From assembly GCF_008245225.1 (NCBI RefSeq), contig NZ_VTAW01000004.1, positions 1 through 64,000 of the forward strand: a DNA stretch of 64,000 nucleotides, read 5' to 3'. Under the pieces are notes generated by a model. The model had not been told where the DNA came from. It worked only from the letters and a program-made list of their open reading frames with translations, and ran no database searches. Positions 44,423-53,668 of this stretch are shown here, piece after piece (the first letter of the stretch is position 1; each line of letters begins with the position of its first letter). The DNA is from Natrialba swarupiae. Its GTDB lineage: Archaea > Halobacteriota > Halobacteria > Halobacteriales > Natrialbaceae. The translations under genes were made by a program, and so were the position numbers.

Positions 44423-44863
44423 GTGAAAGAGTACGAGCGCAAACAACTGCTCGAGCGCGTCGAGCGCGACGGGGCGACCGTCGGCGCGGGGATCCCGGAG
44501 ACGATCGCAGTCCAGGGTGAGGAGATCGATCTCCGGACGTTCGTCTTCGAGATCAAACGTCGCGAGACGGTTCCTGCGGGCGAACGCGAGCGCGTCGAGC
44601 AGGCCAAACGCAACCTCAGACGCGAGCGAACCACCCGCCTCGAGCGGATCGAGGAGGGCGACATCAGCCGCGAGGAAGGCGAGGAACTCACCCGGAGCGT
44701 TATCGGGATCGACCGCGCGCTGAACGCCTTAGAGAGCCTCGGCCCGACCGACTTAGAGCGCGAACAGCAGGCCCAGCAAGCGGCCGACACGAAACGCTGG
44801 ATGTCCTTTCTCAAGAAGGCGCTGGGCCGCGAGGACGACGCCAGCGCCCGGAGGGGTCGCTGA
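44423..44863 (+). CDS. DUF5788 family protein
   Basis: A 146-residue highly charged cytosolic protein starting at a GTG (KEYERKQLLERVERDGATVG). It is largely helical and Glu/Arg-rich with LRTFVFEIKRRETVPAGERE and the C-terminal QAADTKRWMSFLKKALG. It is conserved beside polX in haloarchaea as I recall, which suggests a DNA-related role. Its TGA overlaps the polX ATG (TGATG), so translation is coupled. GTG is chosen because upstream residues lack conservation. Confidence 0.7.
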   Translation: MKEYERKQLLERVERDGATVGAGIPETIAVQGEEIDLRTFVFEIKRRETVPAGERERVEQAKRNLRRERTTRLERIEEGDISREEGEELTRSVIGIDRALNALESLGPTDLEREQQAQQAADTKRWMSFLKKALGREDDASARRGR

Positions 44864-46632
44864 TGGCGACGAACGCGGAGATCGCCGGCCGTTTCGAGGA
44901 GTTCGCCGACCTCCTCGAGGCCGACGACGTCGAGTACAAACCCCGAGCGTACCGCCGTGCGGCGGAGAACGTCCGCGCCCATCCCTCGCCGGTAGCCGAC
45001 TACGTCGCCAACGGCGACCGCGAGACGCTCGAGGAGATCGACGGCGTCGGCGACGCAATCGCCTCGAAGATCGTCGAGTACGTCGAGACCGGCACCATCG
45101 AGGAACTCGAGGAGCTGCGCGCCGACCTTCCGATCGACATCGCCGACATCACCCGCGTCGAGGGCGTCGGCCCGAAGACCGCCGGCAAACTCTATCGCGA
45201 ACTCGGCGTCGAGACCCTCGACGACCTCGAGACGGCGGCTGACGCCGGCGAGATCCAGGCGGTCAAAGGCTTCGGCCCCAAAACGGAGGAGAACATCCGC
45301 GACAACCTCGAGTTCGCCCGCCAGATCGGCCAGCGGTACCTCCTCGGGGAGGGACGCCCCCTCGCCGACGACGTCCTCGCGCACCTCGACTCGATCGAGA
45401 CGGTCGACCGGTGTGAGGTTGCGGGGTCGATCCGTCGGTGGCGCGAGACGATCGGCGACGTCGACGTGCTGGTGGGAACCGAAACGGGCGAGGAGGTCGT
45501 CGACGCGTTCGTCGACTGGGATTCTGTCGACGGCGAGATCGAGTCGGGTCCCACGAAGGCCAGCGTCCGCGTCGGCGAGATCCGCGTCGACCTTCGCGTC
45601 GTCGCCCCCGAGGAGTTCGGCTCCGCACTCCAGTACTTCACGGGGAGCAAAGACCACAACGTCCGCCTTCGAAACTACGCGATCGACCGCGAGATGAAGC
45701 TAAACGAGTACGGTGCCTTCGACGTGAGCGCAGTCGGCGACGAGGAAGCTGGCGAGGAGACCGACGGAAGGCAGCGCGTCGGGGAGCGGGTCGCCGGCCC
45801 GACGGAAGCGGGGATGTACGAGGCGCTCGGATTGCCGTGGATTCCGCCGGAACTCCGAGAGGACCGCGGCGAGATCGACGCCGCCGAAGCCGGCGAACTC
45901 CCGGATCTCCTCACCCGCGAGGACGTCCGGGGCGATCTCCACACCCACACCGAGTGGTCCGACGGCAACACCACGATCGAGGCGATGGTCGCCGAAGCCG
46001 AGCGCCGAGGGTACGACTACTACGCCGTCGCCGACCACGCCGAGGGCCCCGGCGTCGTCGGGGGGATGGGTCTCTCCGACACCGAGATCTTAGAGCAGGT
46101 CGAAGCGATCCGCGAAGTCGATGCAGCGAGCGATATCGCGGTCCTCGCGGGAATCGAGGCGAACGTCGACGCCGACGGCGATATCGGCCTCTCGAGTGCG
46201 GTGATCGACGCCCTCGACGTCGTCGTCGCCTCGCCTCACAGCGCGCTCGATCAGGACGCCGAGACTGCCATCGAACGACTCGTCTGCGCCGTCGAGAACC
46301 CGGCAGTCGATATCCTCGGCCACCCGAGCGGCCGACTGCTCAACGAACGCTCCGGGCTCGAGTTCGACGCGACGGCCCTCGCACGGGCCGCGGCCGACCA
46401 CGACACCGCCCTGGAGATCAACAGCAACCCGCGACGACTCGATCTCTGGGGCAGCGCCGTCCAGGCCGCAATCGAGGAGGGTGCACCGATCGCCGTCAAC
46501 ACCGACGCCCACCAGCCCTCGACGCTCGAGTACCTCCGCTGGGGAGTCCACACGGCGCGTCGCGGCTGGGCCGAGCCCGCCGACGTGATCAACACCTGGG
46601 AACTCGAGGAGCTTCGGGCGTTCCTCGAGTAA
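44863..46632 (+). CDS. polX: DNA polymerase X with PHP domain
   Basis: A 589-residue repair polymerase. Residues 1-150 carry the helix-hairpin-helix segments (GVGDAIASKIVEY; VEGVGPKTAGKLY; VKGFGPKTEENI). The Pol X site lies in VAGSIRRWRETIGDVDVLVG near residue 190. The C-terminal PHP domain starts at DLHTHTEWSDGNTTIE near residue 357 and supplies 3'-5' exonuclease and AP-endonuclease-like activity in bacterial and archaeal relatives. It functions in base-excision repair or gap filling. The gene overlaps the DUF5788 gene by one base. Confidence 0.94.
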   Translation: MATNAEIAGRFEEFADLLEADDVEYKPRAYRRAAENVRAHPSPVADYVANGDRETLEEIDGVGDAIASKIVEYVETGTIEELEELRADLPIDIADITRVEGVGPKTAGKLYRELGVETLDDLETAADAGEIQAVKGFGPKTEENIRDNLEFARQIGQRYLLGEGRPLADDVLAHLDSIETVDRCEVAGSIRRWRETIGDVDVLVGTETGEEVVDAFVDWDSVDGEIESGPTKASVRVGEIRVDLRVVAPEEFGSALQYFTGSKDHNVRLRNYAIDREMKLNEYGAFDVSAVGDEEAGEETDGRQRVGERVAGPTEAGMYEALGLPWIPPELREDRGEIDAAEAGELPDLLTREDVRGDLHTHTEWSDGNTTIEAMVAEAERRGYDYYAVADHAEGPGVVGGMGLSDTEILEQVEAIREVDAASDIAVLAGIEANVDADGDIGLSSAVIDALDVVVASPHSALDQDAETAIERLVCAVENPAVDILGHPSGRLLNERSGLEFDATALARAAADHDTALEINSNPRRLDLWGSAVQAAIEEGAPIAVNTDAHQPSTLEYLRWGVHTARRGWAEPADVINTWELEELRAFLE

Positions 46633-46664
46633 TTCCTCCCGCATACCGATTCGATTCCGAACCC

Positions 46665-47117
46665 ATGCGACTCCTCCTCGACGTCATGTGCGGCGGCCTC
46701 GTCTCGTACCTGCGGATGTGCAACTACGATACAGCGTACGCCGGCGACCGCGGTCTCGAGGCCGACGACGACTTGCTCGCAGTCGCCCGCGACGAAGGTC
46801 GGACGATCCTCACCCGTGACGTTGCGTGTTCGAACCGGGCCGAGCGGTCGATTCTCCTCGAGTCCCGCGACCTCGAGGGCCAACTCGCCGAACTCGCGGC
46901 CGTCGGCGTCGATCTCACGCTCCCCGACGAGCCCGAACGGTGCGGTCGGTGTAACGGGAGACTCGAGCCCGTCGGCGAGTCGGCATCGACACCGACGTAC
47001 GCTCCCGACCCCGCGGAGACGGCAGTTTGGCGGTGTCGTGCCTGCGGTCAGCACTTCTGGCGCGGGAGCCACTGGGATCGGGTCGAGGAAACGCTCTCGA
47101 GCGTCGACACTCGGTAG
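46665..47117 (+). CDS. Mut7-C RNase domain protein
   Basis: A 150-residue protein. MRLLLDVMCGGLVSYLRM and ADDDLLAVARDEGRTILTRDV match the PIN-like Mut7-C fold with acidic residues, and CGRCNGRL ... CRACGQHFWRGSHW is its C-terminal zinc ribbon. It is probably an RNA-processing nuclease; the substrate is unknown. It begins 32 bases after polX and is likely in the same transcript. Confidence 0.85.
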   Translation: MRLLLDVMCGGLVSYLRMCNYDTAYAGDRGLEADDDLLAVARDEGRTILTRDVACSNRAERSILLESRDLEGQLAELAAVGVDLTLPDEPERCGRCNGRLEPVGESASTPTYAPDPAETAVWRCRACGQHFWRGSHWDRVEETLSSVDTR

Positions 47118-47186
47118 TGGGACGGTCGCGGGCCCGTTTCCGAGCGACCCCGAATCGTTTCACGTTTCGACGTGGAAGCAGGACCG

Positions 47187-47339
47187 ATGTCCGACGACGA
47201 CCATCTCGACCGAGCCGGAAAACAGGCGGCGTACATCACCAACGAGTGGAGCGACGACCCCGCGATCATGCAGACGCAGGCACTGTGTTACGTCGGCATC
47301 CAACTCGAGCGGATCGCCGATGCCCTCGAGGATCAGTAG
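47187..47339 (+). CDS. Small acidic protein (50 residues)
   Basis: An ATG-to-TAG frame encodes MSDDDHLDRAGKQAAYI... ending IQLERIADALEDQ. It is helical and acidic, with haloarchaeal codon use throughout. CGTTTCACGTTTCGACG upstream may hold the promoter. The fit of codon use, acidic content and position before a convergent gene supports it, but no family is recognised. Its stop overlaps the end of the convergent PHP gene by 7 bases. Confidence 0.6.
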   Translation: MSDDDHLDRAGKQAAYITNEWSDDPAIMQTQALCYVGIQLERIADALEDQ

Positions 47340-48097
47340 ACCGCGACGTCGTCGAACCGACCGTCGTAGGCGATGTGTCTCGGGTGAGTCGGCTCGAGCC
47401 CCGACAGAAAGAGCCGATCGGCCTTCTTCCAGGTATTTTCGTAACAGAGGTGTGTGAGTTCGCGCGCCGTCGTTCGTACCCGCTGTAGGCCGTTTTTGTA
47501 GACGATCCGCCGAGCGATCTCCGCCTCGAACGCCTCGAGCAGGTCCGCCTCGGTGTCGATCGCCGACTCGAAGACAGTGTGGGCGACCCCGACGGTGTCT
47601 GGGAGGTGGGCGTACGACGACGTAAACGGCGAGAGGGCGAGTTCGTCCGCGAGTTCGCGTGCCCGACGGTTGTGCCACGGGAGGTGTTTCGGGTTGAACA
47701 CCTCCACCGCGTCGATCGTCTCGGCGTAGTGTCTGACGTCCGCACCCGTGAGACTCACCGTCGCGAACTCCGGATGGGGGGCGAGTACCGTCGCGTCCTG
47801 GCGTTCGAACTCCGCCATCGCCGTCTCCAGCGGGATGAAATCCGGAACAGGCTCCTCGAGGCCGAGCGCGAGGACGTGTTTACGATCGTGCCAGGCGCCG
47901 GTAAACACCTCGCGGCCGGGGACGACCAGCAACTCGTCGCTCGAGTAGGCGGCGGCACGCTCTCTGATGTCGGGAAGACGGGTGAAGTGTGGCGCGTAGA
48001 CGACGACGTCGAGACCGACGCGCGTGGCTCGCTCGACGATCGCGTCGTCGAGTACCTTGACGTGACAGTCCACGCGAGTGACTCCGCCGTCGTTCAC
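47333..48097 (-). CDS. PHP domain metal-dependent hydrolase
   Basis: A 254-residue protein read from a GTG (NDGGVTRVDCHVKVLD). DCHVKV supplies the first metal ligand pair, APHFTR and APHPEF and FNPKHLPWHN follow, consistent with the PHP-like metal-binding barrel. The phosphoesterase substrate is unknown. Longer starts at 48217 add residues with no conservation and would overlap the divergent gene's promoter. Confidence 0.75.
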   Translation of the reverse strand: MNDGGVTRVDCHVKVLDDAIVERATRVGLDVVVYAPHFTRLPDIRERAAAYSSDELLVVPGREVFTGAWHDRKHVLALGLEEPVPDFIPLETAMAEFERQDATVLAPHPEFATVSLTGADVRHYAETIDAVEVFNPKHLPWHNRRARELADELALSPFTSSYAHLPDTVGVAHTVFESAIDTEADLLEAFEAEIARRIVYKNGLQRVRTTARELTHLCYENTWKKADRLFLSGLEPTHPRHIAYDGRFDDVAVY

Positions 48098-48220
48098 GAG
48101 AGCCCCTTTCGGGACGGTCGAGTTATGGATTCTGATTCGACGACGGTCGTTCGGAACCCAAACCAGCGACGGGATACTGCGAAAAAACCAAGAGGTCTGA
48201 CAATCGATTACGAGCATTCA

Positions 48221-48508
48221 ATGGCCTGGGAATGCGGAATCGACGGCTGTGGTGCGGTGTTCGAGGACGTCGAATCGGCAGTGATCCATCAGGCGACCGA
48301 GCACGAGCGTCCGGAGTGTAAAGTGTGTGGAACGATCGTTCCGGACGGCTACCTCGCGCTTCGCCACACGTTCAACGAACACAGCCGCGCGGAGTACGTC
48401 CGCGCTTACGGCGCTGATTCCGAGGACGTCCGCAAACGCGAGGAACTCCTTGAGGAGATCGAGGAGGTCGCAGATATGGAACTAATCGCGAACGAACTAA
48501 CCCGATAA
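48221..48508 (+). CDS. Small C2H2-type zinc finger protein
   Basis: A 95-residue protein with two Cys-pair/His-pair units: CGIDGCGAVF ... VIHQATEH and CKVCGTIVPDGYLALRHTFNEH. The rest is an acidic helical tail (EELLEEIEEVADMEL). This matches the haloarchaeal DUF7565-like zinc finger family as I recall it. It is probably nucleic-acid binding. It is divergent from the PHP gene with GAAAAAACC close upstream. Confidence 0.7.
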   Translation: MAWECGIDGCGAVFEDVESAVIHQATEHERPECKVCGTIVPDGYLALRHTFNEHSRAEYVRAYGADSEDVRKREELLEEIEEVADMELIANELTR

Positions 48509-48582
48509 CGGCGGGTTGAAACTCGCTACTGCTCGTCGGAATCGGTCGCGACCACGGTGTGTTGCCCACTCGAGTCGCGGAA

Positions 48583-49020
48583 CTACCGTTCGTCGCTGTC
48601 GAGGACTCGAATCTGATCGCCTCGCACCGTCACCGGAATCGGCACCGTCGCCTCGTACAGTTCGACCGTCACCTGATCTTTGCCCTCGTCGATGCGCTGG
48701 ACCTGGGCCTTCTCACCTTTGAACGGTCCGGCGATGAGCTCGACGATGTCGCCCTCGGCGATCCCCTCGACGTCCGGCTTCGGCGAGAGGAAGTGTTCGA
48801 CCTCCGAGATGTCGGACTCGCCGGGAACGATGCTTCGTGCGTGGGGAATCTCCTCGAGTACGCGCTCCAAGACGGCGTTGTCGTCGGCTTCGACCATCAC
48901 GTACGACGTCAGCGAGTCGGGCGCGAGCGCGGCGTGGATCTCGGCCTCCTCACGGTTGATGATCATGTCCGCGACGGTTTGTTCCTGACTCGCTGTCGTC
49001 TTGACCGCGTAGATCCCCAT
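48583..49020 (-). CDS. spt5: Transcription elongation factor Spt5 (NusG)
   Basis: A 145-residue protein with an N-terminal NGN domain ([41 protein letters not shown]) and a C-terminal KOW domain ([21 protein letters not shown]). With Spt4 it clamps RNA polymerase and aids elongation. The ATG overlaps the stop of secE (TGATG), the conserved archaeal secE-spt5 pair. Confidence 0.96.
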   Translation of the reverse strand: MGIYAVKTTASQEQTVADMIINREEAEIHAALAPDSLTSYVMVEADDNAVLERVLEEIPHARSIVPGESDISEVEHFLSPKPDVEGIAEGDIVELIAGPFKGEKAQVQRIDEGKDQVTVELYEATVPIPVTVRGDQIRVLDSDER

Positions 49021-49193
49021 CAGAGACCACCGGTCAACAGGAGCATGATTCCGCCGATGACGAAACCAATAAACCCGACGAGTAGGATGCCTGCACCGGC
49101 GATTTTCGATACCTGAAGGAACTCCTCAGTCGTGGGTGTCGTCGCCATTTTCAACACCCGAACGTACGAGGTGAGGTCGTACGGAACGTCCAT
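49020..49193 (-). CDS. secE: Preprotein translocase subunit SecE (Sec61-gamma)
   Basis: A 57-residue protein: [20 protein letters not shown] is the cytosolic helix, and [18 protein letters not shown] is the single membrane helix, the layout of archaeal SecE. It stabilises the SecY channel. It is directly coupled to spt5 by a TGATG overlap. It begins 24-32 bases after the box GATAAAAGG, so its transcript is probably leaderless. Confidence 0.93.
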   Translation of the reverse strand: MDVPYDLTSYVRVLKMATTPTTEEFLQVSKIAGAGILLVGFIGFVIGGIMLLLTGGL

Positions 49194-49216
49194 ATATGTC
49201 TATTCACAGCCCGGCA

Positions 49217-49225
49217 CCTTTTATC
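49217..49225 (-). promoter_or_regulatory. secE-spt5 promoter
   Basis: GATAAAAGG on the minus strand is 24-32 bases before the secE ATG, the standard distance for a leaderless haloarchaeal transcript. Confidence 0.6.
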
Positions 49226-49327
49226 TGTCTTTCGTGTCCTGCCGAGCGCCGTTGGTCACGGTCGGCTGAAGGGAAAGCGCAGATCGAGGCCACCGAACGC
49301 CCACAACGGACTGTCCAATCTGGAATT

Positions 49328-50407
49328 TCAGGGGGTGTCGACGTCCGGTCGCGAGGCGAGTGTCAACTCGACCGTTCCCGGTTCGCCGTCGCGGACGATC
49401 TCTATCTCGATCGTTTCGCCGGGCGACGTCTCGAGTGCGAGCGTCGACGAGAGCAGATCCTGGTTCGGAATCTCGCGATCGCCGATGGCCAAGATCACGT
49501 CGCCACCGGTACGAACGAGTTCGCCGTCTATGGTCGTCGTCTCGGTCGCCGGCTCGAGGACGCCGTCGGCGGGCGCGTTCGGAACGACCTCGGTTACCTG
49601 CACGCCGCCTGCCTCCTCGAGGTCGTTCGCCTCGGCGACCTGCGGGCCGACGGGATCGACGCCGACACCTATGTACGGGTGTTCGTACTCTCCCTCGCTC
49701 GCCAGGGCGGGGACCACACGGTTCGCGAGACGGGCGGCGATGGCGAAGCCGATCGTCTGGCCGGCACCCGCGAAGACGACGCCCAGCACGTCGCCCTCGA
49801 GGGAGATCAGCGGGCCGCCGCTGTTACCTGGATTGACCGGCGCATCGGTCTGGATCGCCGCGGGGATCGCGAATCCGGTCGGGCTCGGCAGCGACCGGTC
49901 GATGCCGCTGACGATCCCCTGTGAGATCGAGGCGTCGAGTCCGAGGGGATTTCCGAGCGCGAGCACCTCCTGGCCGACTACCGGGTCGTCGTCGGAGAGC
50001 GTGAGTCCCGTGGCGACGTCGGGAACGTCGTCGACGGACACGACGGCGAGGTCGCTGTGGACGTCGGAGCCGACGACTTCCCCAGTTCGCCACGCCTCGT
50101 CGGTGAACTGCAACTCGACCTCGTCGGTCCCGGCGACGACGTGGTGGTTCGTGACGACGTCCCCCTCCTCGAGGACGAACCCCGAACCGAGGCCACCGGG
50201 GGCCCCCTCGTCTCCGGGGACGGTGACGAGTACGACGTCGCCGATGCTCTCCTCGTAGATGCTCGCGTAATCCGCTTCGTCGGGCTGGTCTTCGTCCTGT
50301 GTCGCGTTGCTCGCGACTGCGGAGTGGCCCGTGGCGACCAGCGCGGCGATTCCGGACCCCACTTCGAGAAACCGACGACGACCGCACGGGGATCGGTCTG
50401 GCGACAT
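49328..50407 (-). CDS. HtrA/DegP-like trypsin-type serine protease
   Basis: A 359-residue secreted protein from MSPDRSPCGRRRFLEVG, a Tat signal. The catalytic triad is visible: His in VVTNHHVVAG, Asp in SDLAVVSV, and Ser in VNPGNSGGPL. A C-terminal PDZ domain follows (YIGVGVDPVGPQVAE; GGDVILAIGDREIP). It probably degrades or refolds misfolded surface proteins. The twin-arginine signal means it folds before export. It stands alone. Confidence 0.9.
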   Translation of the reverse strand: MSPDRSPCGRRRFLEVGSGIAALVATGHSAVASNATQDEDQPDEADYASIYEESIGDVVLVTVPGDEGAPGGLGSGFVLEEGDVVTNHHVVAGTDEVELQFTDEAWRTGEVVGSDVHSDLAVVSVDDVPDVATGLTLSDDDPVVGQEVLALGNPLGLDASISQGIVSGIDRSLPSPTGFAIPAAIQTDAPVNPGNSGGPLISLEGDVLGVVFAGAGQTIGFAIAARLANRVVPALASEGEYEHPYIGVGVDPVGPQVAEANDLEEAGGVQVTEVVPNAPADGVLEPATETTTIDGELVRTGGDVILAIGDREIPNQDLLSSTLALETSPGETIEIEIVRDGEPGTVELTLASRPDVDTP

Positions 50408-50695
50408 GCCGAGATCCACCCCGACGAGAACCATAAAACACCCACTCCGGCGAGACGCGACGACCAGGCCGCGTGTCCCCACGACGTTCTGGGGCGGACG
50501 GCACCGCAGCGTGGTGGTTCTCGGTCGGTCGCCGGGAACGCACCGAAACCAAAACACTTAGTTATTTCCGTCGGCAATGGTTGTGCGTGCGGGTCATGCC
50601 TCTTCGTCCCCGCATTCGTCTCTCGACTCGAGATACTCGAGTCGCCGTCCCGCCGGTCGACGAGCCGCCGAACCCGTCGAACCGTCCTCTCAGAG

Positions 50696-51967
50696 TTACT
50701 CCATCAGTGAATCCCGGAGGTCGTCGATCGTTGCGTCGAATCCGCCACCCTGTGCGATCGTCTCCGAGCCCCCACCGCCGCCGCCGAACGCATCCGTCAG
50801 GTCGTCGAGGATCCCGGTCGCCGACCTCGAGCCGGCCCGCCCAACGACGGCGAATGGCCTGCCGGCTTCGCCGATGGCGACGATCACGTCGTCTCCCTCG
50901 GCGGTCTCCGCTCGAACGTCGATTCGGCTCCGGACGACGTCACTGACGAGTTCGGTCTCCACGTCGCCGACCGTCGCGACGTGCCATCGTTCGCCGTCGC
51001 GTTCGAACGACTCGCCGCGATCGAGTCGAGCGGAGACGAGTTCGGACTCCGTACGCCGGAGTCGATCCTCGAGGTCGTCACGGTCTTCGATCAGCCGCTC
51101 GAGTTCGGTCGAGACCTCTTTGGCTCCCGTACCGAGCCTCCGTTTGGCGTCGAAGAGGGCTCGTTTCTCCACAGTTCGGCGGTCGATCGCTCGCGGGCCG
51201 ACCGCGAGTTCAATCCGAGTCAGCCCTTCGCCGGGATTCGACCGGCCGAGGACGGTGACGGGTCCGATCTCGCGGGTGTTTCTGACGTGAGTTCCGCCAC
51301 AGGCCGCGACGTCCCACGGCTCCGCTCGGGAGCCGGTTCTCGTGGTTCTGATCGCGGTGGCGTTTCCACCGCCCCCGTCGTCTTCGCCGATCGTGACGAG
51401 TCGGACGCGCCCCCTCCGGAGCGCCCCGTCTTCGGTCGCTTCGTTGAACGCGACGTTCTCGCGTTCGCGGGCGTCGGCGACCGGGACGTCCTCCCAGGAG
51501 ACCGGGCGCGATTTCCAGACCGCTCGGTTGACCAGTTCGTCGAGTTCGATCAGAATGTCGTCGTCGACCGTCGTACTCGTCTCGAGGTCGACTCGAACCG
51601 CTCGCTCGCCGATGTCGAACCCGCCGTAGCCGAGATCGTCGAGTAGCCGTCGGCCCGCCCCATAGAGAACGTGGCTTGCCGTGTGGGCACGCATACAGTA
51701 CATTCGAAACGACCAGTCGACCGAACACAGGACGCGGTGTCCCGCCTTGAACGTCGGCTCGGTCTCGAGGACGTGTACTTGCTCGCCGTCGACGAGTTGG
51801 ACGTCGACGACGTCGACGTCGCCGATCACCCCACGGTCGGCCGGTTGGCCCCCGCTCTCGGCGTAGAAGTAGCTTCGCTCGAGCCAGACCTGTCGGCCGT
51901 CGACCGCCGTCACCTCTGTTTCGAATCGCGTGGCGTACGGTTCCGCCGCCGCCAGTTGCCCACTCAT
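50696..51967 (-). CDS. Alanyl-tRNA editing protein AlaX-L
   Basis: A 423-residue free-standing editing enzyme that removes Ser or Gly mis-charged on tRNA-Ala. The editing domain has zinc ligands in RAHTASHVLYG (HxxxH) and AACGGTHVRN (CxxxH), near residues 103 and 220. The C-terminal DHHA1-type domain ends FGGGGGGSETIAQGG, the tRNA-binding Gly-rich loop. It lacks any aminoacylation domain. The start is the ATG at 51967, just before the family's N-terminal beta barrel. Confidence 0.9.
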   Translation of the reverse strand: MSGQLAAAEPYATRFETEVTAVDGRQVWLERSYFYAESGGQPADRGVIGDVDVVDVQLVDGEQVHVLETEPTFKAGHRVLCSVDWSFRMYCMRAHTASHVLYGAGRRLLDDLGYGGFDIGERAVRVDLETSTTVDDDILIELDELVNRAVWKSRPVSWEDVPVADARERENVAFNEATEDGALRRGRVRLVTIGEDDGGGGNATAIRTTRTGSRAEPWDVAACGGTHVRNTREIGPVTVLGRSNPGEGLTRIELAVGPRAIDRRTVEKRALFDAKRRLGTGAKEVSTELERLIEDRDDLEDRLRRTESELVSARLDRGESFERDGERWHVATVGDVETELVSDVVRSRIDVRAETAEGDDVIVAIGEAGRPFAVVGRAGSRSATGILDDLTDAFGGGGGGSETIAQGGGFDATIDDLRDSLME

Positions 51968-52037
51968 CGGTTTCACTCCACGGTCCGGAACTAAAAGTCT
52001 GCTCGCCGCTGGTTCGAACTAACCGTCGACAATTCCC

Positions 52038-52577
52038 TCACTCCGAGAGCGTCACGTCGAGACGTTCCTCGAGTGCGGCGATGACGCCGCCACCGATTCC
52101 GGCCTGGGTCGCCCGGCCTTGCTCGACCGCGAGCAGATCCTGCTCGCGGATACCCAGTTCGTCCGCGAGTTCCTCGCGCTGGAGACCCGCGTCCTGGCGG
52201 GCGTCGACGACGGTCTCGCCGTACCCGGAGACGAGATACGGGAGCGGGTCATCGTCGTAGTTCGTCCCCTCTTTCTCCCAGTGTTCGGAGTCGCCATCCC
52301 AGACCGGGTTGGCCTTCGCGACGTTCTGTGCGGCCTTTTGCTTTCGGCTCGGACCGTCGCTCGAGGAGCCACTCGAGGAGCCACTCGAGCCTGACGACCC
52401 GCTCGAGCCCCGACCCTGTCCTTTGGTCGGCGTATCGTCGTGGGGCGCACAGTCCGGACAGACCTCGAGTTCAGCGCCGGCGACCGACGCGAGCCGAAGC
52501 GAGTCGCTCTCCGCTCCGCAGAGTTCGCAGTTCGTCCCGCCGCCGCCGGAGGACGAACCGGTCGAGTACTTAGCCAT
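52038..52577 (-). CDS. mbf1: Archaeal multiprotein bridging factor (aMBF1)
   Basis: A 179-residue protein. CELCGAESDSL and CPDCAPH form an N-terminal zinc ribbon, then a Ser/Gly linker (GSSGSSGSSSGSS) and the central GDSEHWEKEGTNYDDDP. The HTH_3 domain reads DARQDAGLQREELADELGIREQDLLAVEQG. Archaeal MBF1 links regulators or the ribosome to core transcription/translation; the exact role is debated. The ATG at 52577 precedes the canonical MAKYSTG start. Confidence 0.92.
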   Translation of the reverse strand: MAKYSTGSSSGGGGTNCELCGAESDSLRLASVAGAELEVCPDCAPHDDTPTKGQGRGSSGSSGSSGSSSGSSSDGPSRKQKAAQNVAKANPVWDGDSEHWEKEGTNYDDDPLPYLVSGYGETVVDARQDAGLQREELADELGIREQDLLAVEQGRATQAGIGGGVIAALEERLDVTLSE

Positions 52578-52666
52578 GGTACCTTTTGGCAACTGTCGCA
52601 TTTCAAATCACCGCTCGGGCGATTCCATGTGACCTCGCCGCAGGCACGGACCCAAAGGAAAGGGCT

Positions 52667-52673
52667 TTTATAA
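52667..52673 (+). promoter_or_regulatory. tRNA-Leu promoter
   Basis: TTTATAA lies about 40 bases before the tRNA-Leu 5' end, a clear haloarchaeal TATA box. Confidence 0.6.
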
Positions 52674-52711
52674 TCACGCTGGATACCTTCGAGTGCAGAC
52701 AGAGAACGCGA

Positions 52712-52796
<85 letters not shown>

Positions 52797-53002
52797 TCGC
52801 ATGGGTGGACAATGTCCACCGAAAATCGCGGCACTGCCGCGAACACACGATGCAGGTGATCTCCCTTCGTGGACATCACCCACGCATAATCCTTCAGGAA
52901 ACTACACCGAACAGCGAGGGCCCTCCCCAGTACACCTCGAAGGCGTCGTCGTCCGCGAGGACCGACAGTAACTCCTTTCCCATCTCGAGCGAACGACCAC
53001 GT
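52797..53002. repeat. Run of three hairpins after tRNA-Leu
   Basis: GGTGGAC-AAT-GTCCACC (52804-52820), CGCGGCA-C-TGCCGCG (52827-52841) and GGTGAT ... ATCACC (52855-52880) are perfect or near-perfect stems in a row. The rest to 53002 is non-coding and holds the start region of the DUF420 gene. The set could be processing or termination signals. Confidence 0.55.
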
Positions 53003-53566
53003 ATGGAGTACGTCTCTCGAGAGCGAGTCCGTCCGATCGCGGCGGTGTTGAGCGTCGTCTCGTTGGCTGTCGTCTTCGCGGCAGCCGGCGGTCGGCTCCC
53101 TCAGTCGGCGGTTCCGGGGGCACCGGAGTGGGTGCTGACGGCGATTCCGCACGCGAACGTGGCCATCAGTGCGACGGCGATCGTCACGATCACGGTCGGG
53201 TGGCGAGCGATCCGCCGGGGTGACGTCGCGAGACACCGGGCCGCAATGCTGGCCTCGTTTGCACTGTTTGTGACGTTTCTCACGCTCTATCTCTACCGAC
53301 TCGTCGCGACCGGCGGTCCACAGCCGTTTCCCGGTCCCGAGGTGCTCTACCAGTTCGTCTACCTGCCCATCCTCGCGATCCACATTCTCCTCGCCGTCGT
53401 CTGTATCCCCCTCCTCTATTACGCGCTGTTGCTCGCGTTCGCGTGCCCGGTCGATGGACTCCGCCGAACGAATCACGCTCGAGTGGGACGTCTCGCCGCC
53501 GGTCTGTGGCTGATATCGTTTTCGCTCGGGATCGTCGTTTACGGCCTGTTGCACGTCGCGTACTGA
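53003..53566 (+). CDS. DUF420 membrane protein
   Basis: A 187-residue membrane protein with six predicted helices (residues 10-28, 42-62, 74-95, 111-130, 135-150, 164-185). VPHANVAISATAIV-like IPHANVAISATAIV, RRGDVARHRAAMLASF and YQFVYLPILAIHILLAV match DUF420 (YozB-type), with conserved His residues; a haem or copper link to respiratory oxidases is suspected in the family. The ATG at 53003 is chosen to match the usual N-terminal helix. Confidence 0.8.
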   Translation: MEYVSRERVRPIAAVLSVVSLAVVFAAAGGRLPQSAVPGAPEWVLTAIPHANVAISATAIVTITVGWRAIRRGDVARHRAAMLASFALFVTFLTLYLYRLVATGGPQPFPGPEVLYQFVYLPILAIHILLAVVCIPLLYYALLLAFACPVDGLRRTNHARVGRLAAGLWLISFSLGIVVYGLLHVAY

Positions 53567-53668
53567 GTTCGGTTCGGTGAGAACTCCCCTCGGCGTTCGT
53601 CTGCCGGTCGAAGCTTGAACCGTCTGGACGTGGACGTTCTCCGCGGGCACGATCGCTCGGTGTATACG

